Positions 1 to 6,640 of a stretch of 9,547 nucleotides of DNA are shown piece by piece. Positions within the stretch are counted from its first letter, which is position 1; each line of letters starts with the position of its first letter. The notes beneath the pieces were generated by a model. The model saw nothing but the letters and a program-made list of their open reading frames with translations, did not search any database and was not told the origin of the DNA. Position numbers and translations under genes: made by a program. The DNA comes from Nitrospirota bacterium (lineage in GTDB: Bacteria; Nitrospirota; Thermodesulfovibrionia; Thermodesulfovibrionales; SM23-35), in the NCBI GenBank assembly GCA_018262395.1, contig JAGSYM010000036.1, positions 1 through 9,547 of the forward strand, written 5' to 3'.

Positions 1-79
1 TATGCATGTCACGGCAATAGATCTTTATCATCGCCTCGACTGATTTTCTTTCCCGTATCATCCTGCGGTTTTTCAGCAT
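1..79 (-). CDS. YgbA-like (nitrous oxide-stimulated promoter family) protein, N-terminal fragment
   Basis: The gene runs off the left edge, so only its first 26 codons are visible, starting at the ATG at 79-77. The peptide has a basic start (MLKNRRMIRERKS) followed by VEAMIKIYCRDMH. This matches the N-terminal signature of the YgbA_NO family (basic stretch, then a hydrophobic/IYCR/H motif). The cysteine-rich remainder that would confirm it lies outside the window. Family members are small proteins of unclear function, often induced by nitric oxide or nitrite stress through NsrR-type control. The gene lies 38 bp downstream of the yajQ stop on the same strand, so it may be cotranscribed with yajQ. 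The ribosome binding site is weak (AGGC a few bases upstream). The start is the only ATG between the upstream in-frame stop and the motif. The family call rests on a short match. Confidence 0.6.
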   Translation of the reverse strand, partial: MLKNRRMIRERKSVEAMIKIYCRDMH

Positions 80-117
80 GGTTGCCTGCCATTTTATTTG
101 TCAAAGGCAGTTTTCGG

Positions 118-615
118 TCACCGGTAGTTGATGTATTCAATATGAAAATCGAAATCTTTCTCCTTCAGCATACTGATCACCGCCTGGAGGTCATCAATCT
201 TCTTTGCTCTCACGCGCACCTGGTCTTTCTGAATTTCTGCCTGAACCTTGAGTTTCGTCTCCTTTATCAGCTTTGTGATATCCTTCGCCCTCTCCGGCGA
301 TAATCCCTGCTGAAGGGATACGACCTGTCGTATCGTATCGCCGGCAGCCTTCTCGATATTACCGAAACTCAGAGTCTTCAGGGAGACATTTCTCTTCACC
401 AGTTTTGCCTTGAGGATTTCCGTCAGGCTTTTCAGTTTGTAGTCGTCATCTGCCACGAGCGTGATTTCCGCCTTTTCCTTGCTCAGGTCGATACTGCTCT
501 TGCTCCCCTTAAAGTCGAAGCGCTGGCTAATCTCTTTTACTGCCTGCTGAACAGCGTTTGAGACCTCCTGCATATCCACTCTGCTTACAATATCAAACGA
601 ATGCTCATCTGCCAT
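118..615 (-). CDS. yajQ: YajQ family (UPF0234/DUF520) nucleotide-binding protein
   Basis: This 165-residue protein is a full-length YajQ, the family's usual size. It opens with the characteristic SFDIVSRVDMQEVSNAV (residues 6-22), then RFDFKGSKSSIDL (32-44), and ends with the typical DFDFHIEYINYR tail. The family has two ferredoxin-like domains. Members bind nucleotides or RNA; some homologues (Xanthomonas, Pseudomonas) bind cyclic di-GMP and modulate transcription factors. The role in this organism is unknown and the protein should be cytoplasmic. The ATG at 615 is preceded by GAGAGGG (627-621) with a 5-nt spacer, which supports the start. A convincing sigma70 promoter lies upstream at 652-680. 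The gene is divergent from rsmD and is followed by the YgbA-like gene on the same strand. Confidence 0.93.
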   Translation of the reverse strand: MADEHSFDIVSRVDMQEVSNAVQQAVKEISQRFDFKGSKSSIDLSKEKAEITLVADDDYKLKSLTEILKAKLVKRNVSLKTLSFGNIEKAAGDTIRQVVSLQQGLSPERAKDITKLIKETKLKVQAEIQKDQVRVRAKKIDDLQAVISMLKEKDFDFHIEYINYR

Positions 616-651
616 GATATCCCTCTCTCTAAATAAGATTTTCCTTTTGTC

Positions 652-680
652 ATTATCACCGTTTCAGTATTTTCAGTCAA
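652..680 (-). promoter_or_regulatory. Sigma70-type promoter for yajQ
   Basis: On the minus strand, TTGACT (680-675, 5 of 6 to the -35 consensus) and GATAAT (657-652, 5 of 6 to the -10 consensus) are separated by exactly 17 nt. The expected transcription start is near 645, giving a leader of about 30 nt that contains the yajQ Shine-Dalgarno at 627-621. No equally good promoter was seen for the divergent rsmD. The best candidate there, TTGCAG (724-729) with TAATAT (747-752) at 17-nt spacing, is weak and would leave almost no leader. Confidence 0.6.
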
Positions 681-760
681 GCTGTTCCAATAACTGTGTA
701 ACAGGAAGTGGTCAGTCAATTTGTTGCAGCCTCATATCTCTTGTAGTAATATATAGGCAA

Positions 761-1339
761 ATGAGGATCTCTGCAGGTTCTGCGAAAGGAAGACGCACTG
801 CAACAAGAAAACTTTTCGCAAAGGGTCCCGGAGGAGAGAGGCTCAGGCCTACGTCCTCAAAGGTCAGAGAGGCACTTTTTGACATTCTGAGGGATAGAGT
901 TGAAGGAGCCACCTTTGTTGACCTTTATGCCGGTACAGGCACGGTGGGTTTTGAATCCCTGTCGAGAGGTGCAGCGAAGGCCGTATTCATCGAGCCTGAT
1001 CCGGCGATGACACAGACCATGAAGCGCAATGCTCATGATTTCGGATTTTCTGAAAAGGTTCAGATCACGCAGGGCAGGGCTGATGAGTTTCTCACAAAGG
1101 CGGCTTCAATTCATGAAAAATATGACATTTTCTTTCTTGACCCACCATACCAATCTGATGAGATCGAAAAAGTACTTCCCCTTCTTGGAAGAAAGGAGCT
1201 CTTACGAGATGATGGAATTGTTATTGTTGAGCATTTTTTCAAAAAAAAACTTCCTGAGCATGAGGGCTTCCTGAAGATGCATAAAAATTACCGGTATGGA
1301 GATACCATGCTGACACTCTATAAAAAGGCGGGAATATGA
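761..1339 (+). CDS. rsmD: 16S rRNA (guanine(966)-N(2))-methyltransferase RsmD
   Basis: RsmD methylates N2 of G966 in 16S rRNA in the assembling 30S subunit, using SAM. The 192-residue protein carries the family signature MRISAGSAKGR at its start, RPTSSKVREALFDIL (29-43), the SAM-binding glycine loop DLYAGTGTVGFE (54-65), the acidic ribose-binding position at E78, and the catalytic N-methyltransferase motif DPPY (127-130). It ends with YGDTML, also typical. The open frame extends upstream to about 614. The MRIS start at 761 is chosen because homologues begin there and the extra 49 residues look noncoding. The ribosome binding site is poor (AGG at 755-757), so translation initiation may be weak. 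It overlaps coaD by 4 bases (ATGA), a common bacterial pairing. Confidence 0.93.
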   Translation: MRISAGSAKGRRTATRKLFAKGPGGERLRPTSSKVREALFDILRDRVEGATFVDLYAGTGTVGFESLSRGAAKAVFIEPDPAMTQTMKRNAHDFGFSEKVQITQGRADEFLTKAASIHEKYDIFFLDPPYQSDEIEKVLPLLGRKELLRDDGIVIVEHFFKKKLPEHEGFLKMHKNYRYGDTMLTLYKKAGI

Positions 1340-1836
1340 TAAAGAGAGCGATTTATCCGGGAACATTTGATCCCATAACCAATGGCCACCTCGATCTTGT
1401 GAAAAGAGCGGTTAGGATTTTCAACGAAGTGATTATAGCGGTTGCGCCAAGTCGCAAGAAGAAACCGGTTTTCACGCTTCAGGAACGGTTGAACATGATC
1501 ACCAGTGCCGTAAAAGGAATAAAGGAGGCAAAGGTTGAGGCGTTTAACGGCCTCCTGATCGAATATGTCAGGCAGAGGAAAGGAGATGCCATTCTCCGCG
1601 GCCTGAGAGCAATTTCGGATTTTGAAAATGAACTGCAGATGGCCCATATGAACAGAACACTTGATGCCGATATTGAAACGGTTTTTATGATGCCGAGCGA
1701 AGAATACAGTTTTATTACCTCAAGCATTATTAAGGAAGTGGCATCTTTTGGAGGGTCTGTTCAGGGGCTTGTTCCTGAAGAGGTTGCAGCTGCCTTACAA
1801 AAAAAATTCAAAGTGGTGAAAGACATAGCGGAATGA
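1336..1836 (+). CDS. coaD: Phosphopantetheine adenylyltransferase CoaD
   Basis: CoaD catalyses the penultimate step of coenzyme A synthesis: 4'-phosphopantetheine plus ATP gives dephospho-CoA plus pyrophosphate. At 166 residues it is the normal length for this hexameric nucleotidyltransferase. Visible motifs are [12 protein letters not shown] (7-18), containing the T/HxGH nucleotide-binding element, the substrate-binding [12 protein letters not shown] (88-99), MNRTL (105-109), and FITSSIIKE (126-134), equivalent to the ISSTxxR-type ATP-phosphate loop. The start codon overlaps the rsmD stop as ATGA, so translation is probably coupled. The next gene begins 16 bp downstream. Nothing in the sequence suggests loss of function. 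Confidence 0.96.
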   Translation: MIKRAIYPGTFDPITNGHLDLVKRAVRIFNEVIIAVAPSRKKKPVFTLQERLNMITSAVKGIKEAKVEAFNGLLIEYVRQRKGDAILRGLRAISDFENELQMAHMNRTLDADIETVFMMPSEEYSFITSSIIKEVASFGGSVQGLVPEEVAAALQKKFKVVKDIAE

Positions 1837-1852
1837 TGTAAGGAAGGGGAAT

Positions 1853-2887
1853 ATGCGAAGCAGTGAACTTCCTGTCCCGCCTCACTTCAGTAAAGATAGG
1901 GTTGGGGAAATCTGGAGAGTTCCCTACCAGGCATTAGCTCAGGACGCTGAAAAATGGGCAAAGCAGAATCATATTCAACCTGCAGCCGAAGACCGCTTTA
2001 AAACTTGTCTGATAGTAGTAGATGTCCAGAATACCTTTTGCATTCCCGGTTTTGAGCTATATGTCGGAGGCCATTCAGGGACCGAAGCGGTTGATGACAG
2101 TCGAAGGCTGTGCGATTTCATCTACCGGAACCTTCCCTCAATAACGCAGATCTGTCCTACCATGGATACGCACCAAGCAATGCAGATCTTTCACAGCGTT
2201 TATCTCATCAACGATGCCGGAGAACATCCGGCGCCTTTTACCCTCATATCGGTCGAAGACATTGAAAAAGGCTTATGGAGATTTAACCCGGCGCTCTGTT
2301 ACAGCCTCCATATCAGTACCGATTACGGACAGAGTCATCTCCTGCATTACACGAGGAAACTAAAGGAAAGCGGGAAATACGATCTAACCGTGTGGCCTTA
2401 TCACGGTATACTCGGGGGGATTGGTCATGCACTCGTGGCATCTGTTGAGGAAGCAATCTTTTTCCACTCCATGGCACGGGACAGTCAACCTGATTTCCAT
2501 GTTAAAGGCGATAAACCATTTACCGAGCATTATTCTGTGCTTGGTCCGGAAGTGCCTGCGGGACCGAGGGGGGAACCGATTGGCCAGAAGAGTGACAAGT
2601 TCATGAAGAAGCTGCTTGAATTCGATGCGGTGATCGTTGCCGGAGAAGCCAAGAGTCATTGCGTAGCCTGGACTATCGATGATCTTTTGGAAGATATCAT
2701 TGGCTATGACAGACAGCTGGTGGAGAAGGTCTATCTGCTTGAGGATTGCACGTCCCCGGTTGTTGTCCCCGGAGGTATTGATTATACAGATCAGGCAGAT
2801 GCTGCATTTCGGCGGTTTTTCCATGCCGGGATGCATGTTGTAAGTTCTTCTGATCCGATCCGGAACTGGCCCGGAATAAAACTCTAA
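1853..2887 (+). CDS. Large nicotinamidase/isochorismatase-like cysteine hydrolase
   Basis: This 344-residue protein belongs to the isochorismatase-like hydrolase fold, which includes nicotinamidases (nicotinamide to nicotinate plus ammonia). The candidate catalytic triad is D57 in VVDVQNTF (55-62), K218 in FHVKGDKPF, and C270 in [11 protein letters not shown] (264-274). Likely metal ligands are D105 and H107 in MDTH and H184 in WPYH, the arrangement seen in PncA. It is much longer than typical nicotinamidases (about 180-220 residues). The extra length is an N-terminal extension of about 50 residues and an insertion of roughly 60 residues between H114 and WPYH. The substrate cannot be told from sequence: nicotinamide is plausible given the metal site, but another amide is possible. 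The ATG has a good Shine-Dalgarno (AGGAAGGGGA just upstream) and lies 16 bp after coaD. The next gene follows after 23 bp, so an operon is likely. No signal peptide is seen. Confidence 0.82.
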   Translation: MRSSELPVPPHFSKDRVGEIWRVPYQALAQDAEKWAKQNHIQPAAEDRFKTCLIVVDVQNTFCIPGFELYVGGHSGTEAVDDSRRLCDFIYRNLPSITQICPTMDTHQAMQIFHSVYLINDAGEHPAPFTLISVEDIEKGLWRFNPALCYSLHISTDYGQSHLLHYTRKLKESGKYDLTVWPYHGILGGIGHALVASVEEAIFFHSMARDSQPDFHVKGDKPFTEHYSVLGPEVPAGPRGEPIGQKSDKFMKKLLEFDAVIVAGEAKSHCVAWTIDDLLEDIIGYDRQLVEKVYLLEDCTSPVVVPGGIDYTDQADAAFRRFFHAGMHVVSSSDPIRNWPGIKL

Positions 2888-2910
2888 AACGCTCTCGAGG
2901 GGTTTCGCGG

Positions 2911-3714
2911 GTGAAGAAAAAAGTACAGGTTTTTATCATATCTGACGCAACTGGACTTACCGCAGAAATGGTTATCAGTGCAGTGCTTCTTCAATTCAAG
3001 GAAATTGAACCGGTTTTCAAAAAATTTCCTTACATAAAGACCAAGGAACAGATCGGAGCAATTCTTGATCAGGCGGAAGCAGTGCAGGGGATTGTCATCT
3101 ATTCACTGGTATCGGAGGACCTCAGACTCTGGCTCCGGAAGGAAATAAGCAGATTAAACCTCTTTGCTGTCGATATTCTCGGTCCTCATCTGGAGAGAAT
3201 AGGAAAAATGTGGAATTTGAATCCCACATTCGTTCCCGGAAGACGCAGAAGAGTCAGCGAGGAGTCGATCCGGCTTGCTGAATCCATTGATTTTACGCTC
3301 AAACATGATGATGGGCAATGCATTGAAACTCTGCAGGATGCAGATATTGTTCTTTTTGGTGTTTCAAGAACATCAAAAACCCCGACAAGTCTTTATCTCT
3401 CATGCAATTTTACACTGAAAGTTGCCAATGTTCCTCTTATTGACGGGATCAAACCACCGGATAATATCTTTGCCCTGACTATGCAAAAAGTTGGTTTGAC
3501 TATTGCCCCGGAAAGGCTTGCCTTCATCAGGGAGAAACGGATGAAATATGCAGCCGCACGTGATTATTTGGATATCGCCTATATTGAGAAGGAATTGGAA
3601 TACAGCAAAAAAATATTTCATGAGATAAAGGGCATACAGGTTATTGATGTGACACACAGTTCAATTGAGGAGGTTGCAAACAAAATCATTGAGTGGAGAC
3701 AGGAAAGGAGGTAA
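2911..3714 (+). CDS. ppsR: PEP synthase/PPDK regulatory protein (bifunctional kinase/pyrophosphorylase), copy A
   Basis: This 267-residue DUF299 protein is the usual length for the family. Members inactivate PEP synthase or pyruvate phosphate dikinase by ADP-dependent phosphorylation of a Thr near the catalytic His, and reactivate it by phosphate-dependent dephosphorylation. Visible features are the N-terminal IISDATGLTAE (9-19, close to the canonical SDGTGxTAE), the conserved FTLKHDDG (128-135), the P-loop-like GVSRTSKTPTSLYL (150-163), and VIDVTHSSIEEVA near the C-terminus. The SRTSKTP variant is the one common in PPDK regulators, but the immediate neighbour here is a PpsA-type synthase. 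The start is GTG at 2911, with GAGGGG at 2897-2902 and an 8-nt spacer; the next in-frame Met is inside the conserved region. The stop lies 5 bp before ppsA, which points strongly to that enzyme as target. Confidence 0.92.
   Translation: MKKKVQVFIISDATGLTAEMVISAVLLQFKEIEPVFKKFPYIKTKEQIGAILDQAEAVQGIVIYSLVSEDLRLWLRKEISRLNLFAVDILGPHLERIGKMWNLNPTFVPGRRRRVSEESIRLAESIDFTLKHDDGQCIETLQDADIVLFGVSRTSKTPTSLYLSCNFTLKVANVPLIDGIKPPDNIFALTMQKVGLTIAPERLAFIREKRMKYAAARDYLDIAYIEKELEYSKKIFHEIKGIQVIDVTHSSIEEVANKIIEWRQERR
3704..3712 (+). promoter_or_regulatory. Ribosome binding site that sets the ppsA start
   Basis: AAAGGAGGT is a near-perfect match to the anti-Shine-Dalgarno complement. It sits 7 nt before the ATG at 3720 and spans the end of the copy A ppsR reading frame. 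A GTG at 3693 is also open in frame but has no comparable site and would overlap ppsR by 22 bp. This favours 3720 as the ppsA start. Confidence 0.75.
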
Positions 3715-3719
3715 AGGAG

Positions 3720-6113
3720 ATGGGGAAGCATGATTTGGTGATCTGGTTCAAAGATATCGGCAAAGAGGATATCCCGCTCGTCGGTGGGAAATGCGCCAAT
3801 CTTGGGGAACTTATTGGCAGGATCGGTGTACCCGTTCCGAATGGCTTTGCTATATCCGCGTATGCATACAAGACTTTTCTTGAAAAGACAAATGCAAAGA
3901 AGAGCATTGAATCTCTTCTTTCCGGTACGGATATCTCAAATATGGAAAGTCTGCATAGTGTTTCGAAAAAAATCAGGAAGTATGTCGAAGGACGAGAAGT
4001 ACCGGAAGAGATTGAAAGAGAAATCCTCCAGAAGTATCAGGAGCTCTGCCGGGAGAGAGGGAGAGAAAATATTCCGGTGGCTGTCCGGTCGTCGGCTACA
4101 GCGGAGGATCTGCCGGGTGCGAGTTTTGCAGGACAGCAGGACACCTACTTGAATGTAACCCGGAAAAACCTTCTGGACAGTGTTAAGAAATGTTGGAGTT
4201 CTCTTTTTACTCCCCGCGCCATTGTTTACCGTAAAGAGAAAGGATTTTCTCACGATGATGTGCTTATCAGTGTTGCTGTTCAGGAGCTGATTTTTTCCCG
4301 CTCTTCCGGCGTAATGTTTACCATTGAACCTGTGAGCGGTGCTCAGGATAAGATTGTCATCAATGCATCTCCCGGTCTGGGTGAGGCTGTTGTAAGCGGT
4401 CAGGTTACACCCGACGAATATGTAATCGGCAAAGGTACATTGCACATCGAAGAAAAACATGTTGTAAAAAAAGAACGGCAGATTATCTCGGATAAAAAAG
4501 GTGGCACAAAATGGGTATCGGTTCCACAGGAGTTACGCGATGGCCAGGCGATAACCGATGCAGAGATTGTGCGCGTTGCGCAATACGGGATAGAGATAGA
4601 GAAGCACTACGGAGTGCCTCAGGATATTGAATGGGCTGTTGACGATATGGGCAGAATATTTATTCTTCAGGCCCGTCCCGAGACAGTCCATGGCGCGGAA
4701 AAGGCAGTAACCGGTGAAGAAAGGAAGGATGTTATGGAACAAGAGATACTTATCAAAGGGATTGGGGTGAGTCCTGGTAAGGCTTCCGGAAAGATTAAGG
4801 TTATTGTAAACGTTAAGGATATAGCGCGGTTTCAGAAGGGTGAGATCCTCGTTACCGAGATGACCACTCCTGACTGGGTTCCGGTGATGAAGATCGCTGC
4901 TGCTGTTATTACAAACCTTGGCGGTAAAACATGCCACGCTGCCATTGTCAGCCGTGAACTCGGTGTCCCCTGTATCGTTGGAACAGAGAATGCGACAAAG
5001 GTTCTGAAAGAGGGTGAAACAGTGAGCGTAGACGGACAGAGAGGACTGATATTTAAAGGTGCTCGTGAAGCATCAGCGGAAGTGAGGGCGCAGAGTGTTG
5101 GAACTCCTGTTGATTTGTCTGCCCAGATTGTGACTGCAACAAAAGTGTATGTGAATCTTTCTATCCCCGAGATCGCTCAAAAAGTTGCCCAGGAGACGAA
5201 AGCGGATGGCGTGGGGTTGCTGCGGGCCGAACATCTCATGCTCAGTATAGGAAAACACCCCAGGCTTCTCCTTGAAGAGGGTGGTGATAAGGTTATGGTT
5301 GATACCTTTGCGCGCGGTGTCGGACAGGTTGCCGAGGCGTTCTTCCCTCGTCCTGTCGTTTACCGGTTCCTCGATTTCAAACCTGATGAGTTTCTTGAAC
5401 TCCCGGGTGGAGAAAAGTATGAACGGAAACATGTCGGCCCGAACCCTATGATCGGTTATCGCGGAGAATACCGGTATACAAAAGAGGATGATATTTTCAG
5501 GCTTGAACTCAGGGCAATCAGGCAGGTCAGGGAGAAGATGGGATTAACTAATATCTGGGTCATGGTTCCTTTTGTCAGAACACTGGATGTATTCAGAAAG
5601 ACGGTGAACATCATGCGGGAGGAGGGTCTCAACCATACGATTGACAACAGCTTCCAGCTCTGGATTATGGTTGAGGTACCCAGTGCTGTGTTCATGATCG
5701 AGGAGTTCTGCAAGGAAGGAATAGATGGAGTAAGTTTCGGAACGAATGATCTGACCATGCTCGTACTCGGTGTTGACAGGAACGATACATCCGTGCAGGA
5801 GTTGTATGATGAGCGGAATCTCGGGGTTCTGCGGGCAATAGCATATACCATGACAGTCTGCAGGAAATACGGCGTTACAACGTCTATCTGTGGGCAGGCT
5901 CCGAGTGTCTATCCTGATTATCTGGAATTCATGATACGGTGCGGTGCAACCTCGATATCGGTGAATCCTGATACGGTAATCTCATCGAGGAAGGGTGTTG
6001 CGGTGATGGAGCAGAAGATACAGATGGAAAAGGCGCTGGGCATCCAGGCAAAACCAAAGATAGCAAAAATCCCACTGGATAAGGTGTTCTTTTGGAGACA
6101 TATAGAAGAATAG
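3720..6113 (+). CDS. ppsA: Phosphoenolpyruvate synthase (pyruvate, water dikinase)
   Basis: PpsA converts pyruvate, ATP and water to PEP, AMP and phosphate, the entry to gluconeogenesis from C2/C3 carbon. The 797-residue protein matches the usual PpsA length (about 790). Numbering from the 3720 ATG, the order is: an N-terminal pyruvate/ATP-binding domain (VGGKCANLGEL about 21-31; VRSSATAEDLPGASFAGQ about 122-139); a swivelling phosphohistidine domain with GGKTCHAAIVSRELG, giving catalytic His at about 406 and the regulatory Thr at about 404; and a C-terminal PEP/pyruvate barrel with SFGTNDLTMLVLGVDRN and SICGQAPS, giving the catalytic Cys at about 724. All key residues are present. The TCH motif is what PpsR-type regulators phosphorylate, consistent with ppsR lying 5 bp upstream. 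The stop codon region overlaps the next gene by 22 bp. Confidence 0.96.
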   Translation: MGKHDLVIWFKDIGKEDIPLVGGKCANLGELIGRIGVPVPNGFAISAYAYKTFLEKTNAKKSIESLLSGTDISNMESLHSVSKKIRKYVEGREVPEEIEREILQKYQELCRERGRENIPVAVRSSATAEDLPGASFAGQQDTYLNVTRKNLLDSVKKCWSSLFTPRAIVYRKEKGFSHDDVLISVAVQELIFSRSSGVMFTIEPVSGAQDKIVINASPGLGEAVVSGQVTPDEYVIGKGTLHIEEKHVVKKERQIISDKKGGTKWVSVPQELRDGQAITDAEIVRVAQYGIEIEKHYGVPQDIEWAVDDMGRIFILQARPETVHGAEKAVTGEERKDVMEQEILIKGIGVSPGKASGKIKVIVNVKDIARFQKGEILVTEMTTPDWVPVMKIAAAVITNLGGKTCHAAIVSRELGVPCIVGTENATKVLKEGETVSVDGQRGLIFKGAREASAEVRAQSVGTPVDLSAQIVTATKVYVNLSIPEIAQKVAQETKADGVGLLRAEHLMLSIGKHPRLLLEEGGDKVMVDTFARGVGQVAEAFFPRPVVYRFLDFKPDEFLELPGGEKYERKHVGPNPMIGYRGEYRYTKEDDIFRLELRAIRQVREKMGLTNIWVMVPFVRTLDVFRKTVNIMREEGLNHTIDNSFQLWIMVEVPSAVFMIEEFCKEGIDGVSFGTNDLTMLVLGVDRNDTSVQELYDERNLGVLRAIAYTMTVCRKYGVTTSICGQAPSVYPDYLEFMIRCGATSISVNPDTVISSRKGVAVMEQKIQMEKALGIQAKPKIAKIPLDKVFFWRHIEE

Positions 6114-6481
6114 AAGGTCTCATAGACTTCATAGCTGAAAGTTATGAATCCGCGGCGGAAATAGGTGTTGGCCATTTCCCCGATGTTGCTCTCAAATTGC
6201 GGAAGAGAGGGGTGAAAGTTTTTGCTACTGATATCAAGCAATTTCTGTACGATGGAGTTGATGTTATCGTTGACGATATCACATCCCCGATTCTGCCCCA
6301 CTATGAGGGTATTGATCTCATCTATTCCATGCGGCCGCCTGCCGAGCTGGTTCCGTATATGGCAGATTTGGCGAAAACCATTTCAGCAGATGTAATTGTG
6401 AAACCACTGTCTTCAGAGTATCCTGAAAGGTGGGAATTAATGATTAATGGGAATACGGCATTTTTTATAAGGAAGTATTGA
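6092..6481 (+). CDS. UPF0146 family protein (archaeal-type, Rossmann-like)
   Basis: This 129-residue protein matches UPF0146, a family known mainly from methanogens and other archaea, with no established function to my knowledge. The fold resembles a small SAM-dependent methyltransferase core. The glycine motif EIGVGHFPDVALKL (23-36) is followed by an acidic strand end in FATDI (44-48), then DLIYSMRPPAEL (75-86) and ADVIVKPLSSE (99-109). No separate catalytic motif is visible. The likely start is TTG at 6092, preceded by AAGGTG (6081-6086) with a 5-nt spacer. It lies inside ppsA and gives a 22-bp overlap, so translation is probably coupled to ppsA. A downstream start would cut into the conserved N-terminal helix. 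The family call is firm; the exact start is less so. Confidence 0.83.
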   Translation: METYRRIEGLIDFIAESYESAAEIGVGHFPDVALKLRKRGVKVFATDIKQFLYDGVDVIVDDITSPILPHYEGIDLIYSMRPPAELVPYMADLAKTISADVIVKPLSSEYPERWELMINGNTAFFIRKY

Positions 6482-6535
6482 AATGTACTCGTTATGGACA
6501 AATGTAATAAAGAGAATGATCGGAGGTTGACTTTA

Positions 6536-6637
6536 GTAATCCCCCTGCATCCCCCTTTAGAAAAGGGGGAGTTATAAAAACAAAGGGGAAGATTTTAATT
6601 ATCCCCTCTTTCATAAAGAGGGGATAGGGGAGATTAC
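6536..6637 (+). repeat. MITE-like palindromic element with nested hairpins
   Basis: This intergenic element of about 102 bp has imperfect inverted ends: GTAATCCCCCT at 6536-6546 against AGGGGAGATTAC at 6626-6637. Inside are two near-perfect hairpins. The first pairs TCCCCCTTT (6550-6558) with AAAGGGGGA (6562-6570). The second pairs ATCCCCTCTTT (6601-6611) with AAAGAGGGGAT (6615-6625) around a CAT loop. No open reading frame is present. The C-rich/G-rich arms resemble short non-autonomous palindromes scattered in many bacterial genomes, though copy number cannot be judged from one window. Neither hairpin is followed by a T tract, so an intrinsic terminator is not supported on the plus strand. 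The element ends 3 nt before the copy B regulator start and contains that gene's Shine-Dalgarno. Confidence 0.6.
6626..6632 (+). promoter_or_regulatory. Ribosome binding site of copy B regulator, inside the palindrome arm
   Basis: AGGGGAG lies 8 nt before the ATG at 6641 and is the only plausible Shine-Dalgarno for that gene. It belongs to the right inverted end of the palindromic element and could pair with the C-rich left end (near 6541-6555). If the long hairpin formed, the site would be masked. It is also immediately 3' of the second internal hairpin, so alternative folds could leave it open. Confidence 0.5.
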
Positions 6638-6640
6638 AGA

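Noticed and set aside
1..16. Shared 11-mer ATGTCACGGCA near the left edge and at about 9147-9157
   Set aside because: Short and within coding sequence on the left; flanks differ, so it is likely chance.
614..760. 49-codon N-terminal extension of rsmD
   Set aside because: Homologues start at MRISAG (761). The extension is in the divergent promoter region and has no protein-like conservation.
3693..3719. GTG start for ppsA at 3693
   Set aside because: It would overlap ppsR and ignore the excellent Shine-Dalgarno at 3704-3712 placed for the ATG at 3720.
6483..6530. 15-codon frame (MYSLWTNVIKRMIGG) just after the UPF0146 stop
   Set aside because: It starts 2 nt after the stop and is preceded by an AAGGAAG sequence, so a leader peptide or gene fossil is conceivable, but it is too short and unlike any family I recognise.
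6550..6570. First internal hairpin of the palindromic element as a terminator for the ppsA operon
   Set aside because: A strong stem, but followed by GTTATAAAAAC rather than a T tract on the plus strand. It could still slow polymerase.
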